Assembly (NCBI GenBank): GCA_900314345.1
Contig: OMUX01000306.1
Span: 1 to 10,420 of the forward strand
Source: an uncultured Erysipelotrichaceae bacterium
Lineage (GTDB): Bacteria > Bacillota_I > Bacilli_A > Erysipelotrichales > Erysipelotrichaceae
Direction: 5' to 3'
Length of the DNA: 10,420 nucleotides
In this document: positions 5,829 to 10,420 of the stretch, in pieces
Numbering within the stretch: position 1 is the first letter of the stretch
Layout: every line of letters starts with the position of its first letter
Translations under genes and position numbers: made by a program
The notes under the pieces: generated by a model
The model's database searches: none
Seen by the model: only the letters and a program-made list of their open reading frames with translations
What the model was told of the DNA's origin: nothing

Positions 5829-6360
5829 ATGAACGAGAATGATCTGCGTGTCCGGAAAACAAGAAAGGCCATTGATGAAGCGTTCATGGAACTGCTGCAG
5901 AAGAAGCCGCTGGATAAGATCACTGTGCGTGAGCTGTGTGAAGAGGCCATGGCCAGCAAAGGTAGATTCTATCTGCACTACAAGGAGATTTATGACCTGT
6001 ATGACCGGAAGGTGGAAAAGGTATACCGTGACTCTTTGCCAGGCATTGACGACACAGGGCTGTTCTTCACAGATCCAAGAAAATTCGTACGTGAATTTGA
6101 AGCTGCCAGAAAGAAATACCTGGATGAATTCAGGACTCTTCTGAAAGCCGGTGACAAAAGGATCATGCAGAATCCCCGATTGGAGTATTCCTGGAGTATC
6201 TGTATGAATCCTGTGATATTGACGGTACGTATGAAACAAGGCTGAAGATCATGGCGGTTGTCATTGCTCTGCTTGGACCGTTGAGAAAAGACAATAATGA
6301 TCCGGCAAGAAGGCAGGCGCCGAAAATACATTTGTGGAAATGGTGCAGAAGCTGTTCTGA
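5829..6360 (+). pseudogene. TetR/AcrR-family regulator, reading frame broken by two one-base deletions
   Basis: The N-terminal part is a classic TetR DNA-binding domain: an RKTRKAIDEAFMELL helix, then the helix-turn-helix ITVRELCEEAMASKGRFYLHYKEIYDL (residues about 31-57). ATG 5829 follows AAAGGA. The open frame ends at 6245 with a C-terminus unlike the family. Around 6156-6160 (AAAAGG) the frame should shift: with one more A, translation continues as KKDHAESPIGVFLEYLYES and on through MAVVIALLGPLRK. A second shift near 6305-6313, again one missing base, restores AGAENTFVEMVQKLF and a stop at 6358-6360. The repaired protein would be about 177 residues, normal for the family. As given, only a truncated 138-residue product with an intact DNA-binding domain is made. 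It likely controlled the efflux genes that follow. Confidence 0.8.
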
Positions 6361-6452
6361 ACACAGGCAATTCATGAAACCTTAAGATTCACGGCAGGCA
6401 CAAGGACGGAAAATGATTTCACCCGATGCGGAATGCATTGTATGGAGGCTGT

Positions 6453-8213
6453 ATGAAAAAGAAGAACAACAGAAGAAAATGGATCATCATCGCTGTGATC
6501 GCAGCTGTGGCAATACTTGCGCTGCGCAGCTGCGGAGACAGCGGCACTGCATATACAGAAGTACAGGCACAGAGAAGGGATATCAGTGCATACAACAGCT
6601 TCACGGGAAATGTGGAAGCTTCTTCTGATACCTCTGTATACCCGAAGGTATCAAGCACTGTGGAATCCGTGATGGTCAGGGAAGGTGATACGGTCACGGC
6701 AGGGCAGGTATTGTTTACACTGGATTCCTCTGAAGCGGAATACAACGTCAGTCTGCAGTCTGCCCAGGTATCCCAGACAGATGCCCAGGCATCCGGAAAC
6801 GTAAAGGATGCCCAGACACAGTATGACAACTACAAGAGCTCTCTGGACCAGGGACTGAATCAGTCTCTGATGAATGCACAGTCTGCCAAGGACAGTGCAT
6901 GGAATGCATGGCAGGATGCCAAGAAGGCACTGGATGATGCAAAGAGCGGAAACAGCAGTGCGAAGGATTCAGCACAGACAGCGCTGAATAATGCACAGGC
7001 GGCTTATAGTCAGGCGGAAGCAGCTTATACCGCTGTAAAGAATGAAGCAGATATCCTGAAGAATACATATGATGCGGCATTGGCGGAAGATGAAGCTGCT
7101 AAAGCTGCCAAGGAAGCGCAGGACGCTGTATGCGAAGCAGCACAGTCTGCGTATGACAACGCTGCAGAAGACCAGAAAGCTGCACTGGAAGAAACTCTGA
7201 ATACGGAAAAGCAGAATAAGTCCAATGCGGATCTGCGCTTTGTGAATGCAGAAAATGCCCTGGCACAGGCGAAGGAAGCGTATGAAAAGAAGATCAATGA
7301 AGATGATGCACAGTCTCCGAGCTATTCGTCAGTCTATGAAGCATATGTGAATGCACAGACAGCGCTTCAGAATGCACAGGCTGCTTATAACGCAGCGGGG
7401 AATGCGGATATCTCATCCCTGGAAAGCAGACTCAAGAGTGCAGAGGATGCCTGGAACAATGCCAATGCAGGCTATGAGGCTGTGAAGAAGCAGGTGGATG
7501 AACAGCTGGCAAGTCTTGCCACAAGCGTTGACAGGGCAAAGACCAGTGCCAATACCACAGCTTCTCATTTACAGCTGGATCATCTGAAGGAGAGCCTGGA
7601 TGACTATACAGTGACAGCACCGACAAGCGGTGTTGTGTCAAAGCTCAATGTGAATGCAGGAGATCTTGTGTCTTCAGCCCAGGCATCTGCGGTGATCTCT
7701 GATACTGGATCCATGAAGGCACAGATCAAGATTGATGAATATTCCATCACCAGGGTGAATGCAGGCAATGCAGTTACTGTGTATGTCAATGCGACAGGGG
7801 ATACGTTTGAGGGAACGATAGACTCCGTGGCGGAAAGTGCAACGGTCAGCCAGGGTGTTTCCTATTACCTTGCGGATGTAAAGTTTCCTGCGGATGACAG
7901 GCTGAGACAGGGCATGTCTGTGGAAGTAAGACTGACAACCGTGGATGAGAAGAATGTCGTTGCATTGCCTTCTGAAGCTGTTTCCTATCATGATGACAAT
8001 ACGGCTTATGTCATGGTGAAAAACGGCAATGACTATGAAGAAAAAGCTGTAACCATCGGTGCTTCAGACGGAACCTATGTGGAGATCACGGATGGTCTGG
8101 AAGAAGGAGAGAGCGTGTACTACACGCCGTCGCCCATGACCATGATGGAAGCCAGACAGCAGAAGATGAATGAAGGAGACGAGAGAAATGTCTCAGTTGA
8201 ACCGGCAGAGTGA
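6453..8213 (+). CDS. MacA-like efflux periplasmic adaptor / membrane-fusion protein (HlyD superfamily)
   Basis: 586-residue membrane-anchored adaptor for an ABC transporter. One N-terminal helix (about residues 10-24) is followed by a first biotinyl/lipoyl-like half (about 55-88, VREGDTVTAGQVLFTLDSS). An unusually long Ala/Gln/Asp-rich coiled-coil hairpin (about 90-380) contains repeated NAQAAY units. The second lipoyl half (TAPTSGVVSKLNVNAGDLV, from about 385) leads into beta-barrel and membrane-proximal domains (to about 570). GGAGG (6444-6448) sits four bases before ATG 6453, which fixes the start; an in-frame ATG at 6426 lacks such a site. Cys27 follows LRS and is not a good lipobox. The gene's end overlaps the ATPase gene. 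In Gram-positives such adaptors work with split MacB-type transporters exporting peptides, toxins or drugs; substrate unknown. Confidence 0.9.
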   Translation: MKKKNNRRKWIIIAVIAAVAILALRSCGDSGTAYTEVQAQRRDISAYNSFTGNVEASSDTSVYPKVSSTVESVMVREGDTVTAGQVLFTLDSSEAEYNVSLQSAQVSQTDAQASGNVKDAQTQYDNYKSSLDQGLNQSLMNAQSAKDSAWNAWQDAKKALDDAKSGNSSAKDSAQTALNNAQAAYSQAEAAYTAVKNEADILKNTYDAALAEDEAAKAAKEAQDAVCEAAQSAYDNAAEDQKAALEETLNTEKQNKSNADLRFVNAENALAQAKEAYEKKINEDDAQSPSYSSVYEAYVNAQTALQNAQAAYNAAGNADISSLESRLKSAEDAWNNANAGYEAVKKQVDEQLASLATSVDRAKTSANTTASHLQLDHLKESLDDYTVTAPTSGVVSKLNVNAGDLVSSAQASAVISDTGSMKAQIKIDEYSITRVNAGNAVTVYVNATGDTFEGTIDSVAESATVSQGVSYYLADVKFPADDRLRQGMSVEVRLTTVDEKNVVALPSEAVSYHDDNTAYVMVKNGNDYEEKAVTIGASDGTYVEITDGLEEGESVYYTPSPMTMMEARQQKMNEGDERNVSVEPAE

Positions 8214-8898
8214 TCTGATCCTGGACATGCATGGAATTGAGAAGGACTATGTCATGGGTGAAGAGATTTCCCATGTGCTGAAGGGCATTGACCTGCAGGT
8301 GCACAAGGGTGAGTTCCTTGCGGTGCTTGGACCTTCGGGTTCCGGAAAGTCCACGCTGATGAACATCATCGGCTGTCTGGATACTCCTACCAGGGGAGAA
8401 TACATTCTGGATGGAAGAAGGATTGCCGACATGAATGAAACGGAACTGGCAAGGATCCGTTCGGCAGAGATCGGCTTTGTCTTTCAGTCCTTCTATCTGC
8501 TGCAGAGGGAAACCGCACTGCAGAATGTGGAGCTGCCTTTGATCTATGCAGGAAAGAGCGACAAGGAATGCAGATCCATTGCGGAGGAGATGCTGAAGCG
8601 GGTTGGCCTGGAAGACAAGATGGACCATTATCCAAACCAGCTTTCCGGCGGTCAGCAGCAGCGTGTTGCCCTGGCCCGTGCCATTGCCAACAATCCTTCC
8701 ATTCTTCTGGCCGATGAACCAACCGGTGCCCTGGACCAGAAGACAGGAGAACAGGTCATGGGAATCTTCCATGATCTGAATGAAGAAGGAAGAACGATCA
8801 TCATGATCACCCATGACCGCAAGATTGCAGGGCATGCAAAGCGGATTGTCAGGATCCTTGACGGTGAGATCTCGGAAGGAGATATCGAAGATGCTTAA
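8188..8898 (+). CDS. MacB/LolD-type ABC transporter ATP-binding protein
   Basis: 236-residue ATPase with every ABC motif: Walker A GPSGSGKST (residues 48-56), Q loop FQSFYLL, signature LSGGQQQR, Walker B ILLADEPTGALD and switch His in MITHDR. The DEPTGALD and GQQQR pattern is typical of the MacB/LolD/FtsE subgroup, which drives substrate extrusion by mechanotransmission. ATG 8188 is preferred over the in-frame ATG 8170 because AAGGAGA (8173-8179) precedes it at good spacing. The gene starts 26 bases inside the adaptor gene and its stop overlaps the permease start by eight bases, so the three are translationally coupled. Confidence 0.96.
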   Translation: MSQLNRQSDLILDMHGIEKDYVMGEEISHVLKGIDLQVHKGEFLAVLGPSGSGKSTLMNIIGCLDTPTRGEYILDGRRIADMNETELARIRSAEIGFVFQSFYLLQRETALQNVELPLIYAGKSDKECRSIAEEMLKRVGLEDKMDHYPNQLSGGQQQRVALARAIANNPSILLADEPTGALDQKTGEQVMGIFHDLNEEGRTIIMITHDRKIAGHAKRIVRILDGEISEGDIEDA

Positions 8899-10081
8899 GC
8901 ACAGTCAGTTCCGCTTCGGCCAGAACGTGCGCATGTCCTTCCAGAACATCACGGCCAACAAGATGAGAAGCTTCCTGACAATGCTGGGTATCATCATCGG
9001 TGTGGCGGCGGTGATCTCGCTTGTGACGATTGTATCGGGTGTGCAGAACTATATCATGTCCAGCTTCTCTTCCATGGGTGCCGGTTCCATTACGGTGTCC
9101 GTCATGGGAACGCCGCTGAAGACCGGACTGAGTGAAAGTGATCTGGAAGCGATCAGGACAACGGAGAACGTCAGAAGCATTTCTCCTTCCGTTTCCCTCA
9201 ATGTGGATGTGGTGGAAAACGGCACGATCTTTGAAGATGCCACGGTTGCCGGAACAAATGATCAGTACTTCAGACATGGCCAGACCATGGTATCCGGAAG
9301 GCCGTTATTGTATTCAGACATGGACGGCAATGTGAATGTGTGTGTTCTGGACCAGACTGCCGCAAAGCAGTTCTTTCCGGGGAAGAACCCGCTTGGTGAA
9401 TCCATCATTGTCGGCGGTGTATCCTACATGCCGGTAGGCATTGTGGAGGTGGACAGCACCTATGCCTTCGGGGACAATGACGGCACGGTTTATATTCCTT
9501 ACCGCAATGCCATGCGCATGAACAACACAGGCACGGTGAACAGCCTGACAGTATATGTGGATGATACAGACCGCATGACGGAAACGGAAAGCAGGATCAA
9601 GGCGGTTCTTGATTCCTCATTCAACAATGCGGACAATGCCTACAGTATGATGAACATGGAATCCTTGCTTTCCATGATGGACTCTACGATGAACATGCTT
9701 TCCATGATGCTGGGAGGCATTGCGGGCATTGCGCTTCTTGTCGGCGGCATCGGCATCATGAACATGATGCTTACCAATGTATCCGAACGCACCAAGGAGA
9801 TCGGACTGCGAAAGGCGCTTGGCGCAGAACCGATGGTCATTCAGATCCAGTTCCTCATGGAATCCGTCATCCTTTCCATTACCGGCGGTGTCATCGGCAT
9901 TATTGCCGGTGAGCTGATTGCCTATGTGGCTGCGGTGCTCATGGACTTCACATATTATCTGGATATCAATGCCATTCTTCTGGGATTCGGATTCTCGCTT
10001 GCCGTAGGTGTGATCTTCGGCTGGATGCCGGCAAGAAGGGCAAGCCAGCTGAATCCGATTGATGCACTGAGAACGGAGTGA
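8891..10081 (+). CDS. MacB/FtsX-family ABC transporter permease
   Basis: 396-residue permease with the MacB layout: one membrane helix near the N-terminus (about residues 26-48, after NITANKMRSFLTMLG), a large extracytoplasmic domain (about 50-265) and three C-terminal helices (about 270-292, 320-345, 360-380). The cytoplasmic loop NVSERTKEIGLRKALGA (about 295-311) is the FtsX-family coupling motif that contacts the ATPase. It ends at the typical RRASQLNPIDALRTE. ATG 8891 is preceded by AAGGAGA (8876-8882) and overlaps the ATPase stop. In E. coli MacB the ATPase and permease are fused; here they are separate, as in Gram-positive YknXYZ-like systems. Substrate unknown. Confidence 0.95.
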   Translation: MLKHSQFRFGQNVRMSFQNITANKMRSFLTMLGIIIGVAAVISLVTIVSGVQNYIMSSFSSMGAGSITVSVMGTPLKTGLSESDLEAIRTTENVRSISPSVSLNVDVVENGTIFEDATVAGTNDQYFRHGQTMVSGRPLLYSDMDGNVNVCVLDQTAAKQFFPGKNPLGESIIVGGVSYMPVGIVEVDSTYAFGDNDGTVYIPYRNAMRMNNTGTVNSLTVYVDDTDRMTETESRIKAVLDSSFNNADNAYSMMNMESLLSMMDSTMNMLSMMLGGIAGIALLVGGIGIMNMMLTNVSERTKEIGLRKALGAEPMVIQIQFLMESVILSITGGVIGIIAGELIAYVAAVLMDFTYYLDINAILLGFGFSLAVGVIFGWMPARRASQLNPIDALRTE

Positions 10082-10197
10082 ATGTCTCATCATGCCTAAG
10101 ACCTGGAAGAGACTTCAGGCAGGAAATGTCAACATTGCAATTCATTCGGAATCGTTTATATTGATATATGCAATAAACGAAAGGATCCATCAGGATA

Positions 10198-10232
10198 CAG
10201 AAAAGGGAGTGTTAGAGGCACTCCCTTTTCTG
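10198..10232. terminator. Strong bidirectional intrinsic terminator after the efflux operon
   Basis: CAGAAAAGGGAGTG (10198-10211) and CACTCCCTTTTCTG (10219-10232) form a perfect 14-pair stem. The A tract on one side and T tract on the other would stop transcription in either direction. It lies 117 bases after the permease stop. A weaker AT-rich hairpin CGTTTAT/ATAAACG (10153-10179) precedes it. Confidence 0.85.
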
Positions 10233-10420
10233 TGGTACTCGTGCTGATCAGCCTTGTCTTTCTTGTGCCTGTCCAGCCGGACGGAGGTTCAGACCGACTG
10301 CTGCAGTACAGCGGGAGGGTGATACTGATACAACAAGAAAGGAACCGCAGGTGCGGTTCCTCATGTTCGTCCTAGTGGACAGTTGAGCACAGAAAATATG
10401 TAAGCCTGTAGAAAGAGTAA
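10233..10420. other. Non-coding right end, no supported gene
   Basis: I see no open frame with a ribosome site and no recognised domain in these 188 bases on either strand. The one clear structure is the hairpin at 10340-10361. The final ~60 bases could be the 3' flank of a gene or mobile element lying to the right, but no terminal repeat can be shown from one end. Confidence 0.5.
10340..10361 (-). terminator. Hairpin likely terminating transcription entering from the right
   Basis: AGGAACCGCA (10340-10349) and TGCGGTTCCT (10352-10361) pair perfectly. Read on the minus strand the stem runs straight into TTTCTTG, a T-rich tail, so it best serves a minus-strand transcript from outside the window. 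Confidence 0.6.

Noticed and set aside
10362..10420. End of an insertion sequence
   Set aside because: The last bases have the feel of an element flank, but no terminal inverted repeat, target duplication or transposase is visible inside the window.
1..10420. CRISPR array, toxin-antitoxin pair, phage or defence genes
   Set aside because: No direct repeat arrays or domains of those systems were seen on either strand.

Overview
The window looks like chromosomal DNA from a low-to-mid GC member of the Firmicutes. The evidence is A/G-rich ribosome binding sites, overlapping start and stop codons, sigma-A-like promoters, a pneumococcal-type PstS lipoprotein and a tRNA with an encoded CCA. An Erysipelotrichia- or Lachnospiraceae-like gut anaerobe is a reasonable guess, but the sequence does not settle it.

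Left part (1-3900), phosphate theme. On the minus strand, a PstS-type phosphate-binding lipoprotein (519-1350, split by a one-base frameshift in a run of six G) is followed 21 bases later by a Na+/phosphate symporter of the NptA/PF02690 family, cut by the left edge. Diverging from them on the plus strand is an OmpR/PhoB-type response regulator (1524-2228), overlapped ATGA-style by a membrane histidine kinase (2225-3850), with a terminator behind it. The divergent intergenic region carries hexamers at 11-base spacing resembling a Bacillus PhoP box, so this two-component system may control the phosphate genes.

Middle part (3900-5720). A 458-base gap without a convincing protein gene contains a promoter, several strong stem-loops and a strong intrinsic terminator. 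The simplest reading is an independent structured RNA of about 190 nt, or a leader ending in an attenuator, that I cannot assign to any family I know. Then come a nucleoside hydrolase (4309-5241), an overlapping small single-pass membrane protein (5234-5557), and tRNA-Leu(UAG) with its own promoter and terminator.

Right part (5720-10240), efflux cassette. A TetR/AcrR regulator gene (5829-6360) with palindromic sites in front of it appears broken by two one-base deletions. It precedes three tightly overlapped genes: a MacA-like membrane-fusion protein with a very long Ala-rich coiled coil, a MacB-type ABC ATPase and a MacB/FtsX permease. A 14-bp perfect terminator hairpin closes the cassette. 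The last ~190 bases hold no supported gene, but a second strong hairpin there would terminate transcription entering from the right.

The three single-base indels (one in pstS, two in tetR) lie in short homopolymers or low-complexity spots. They could be real decay, slippage switches or assembly errors; the sequence alone cannot decide.
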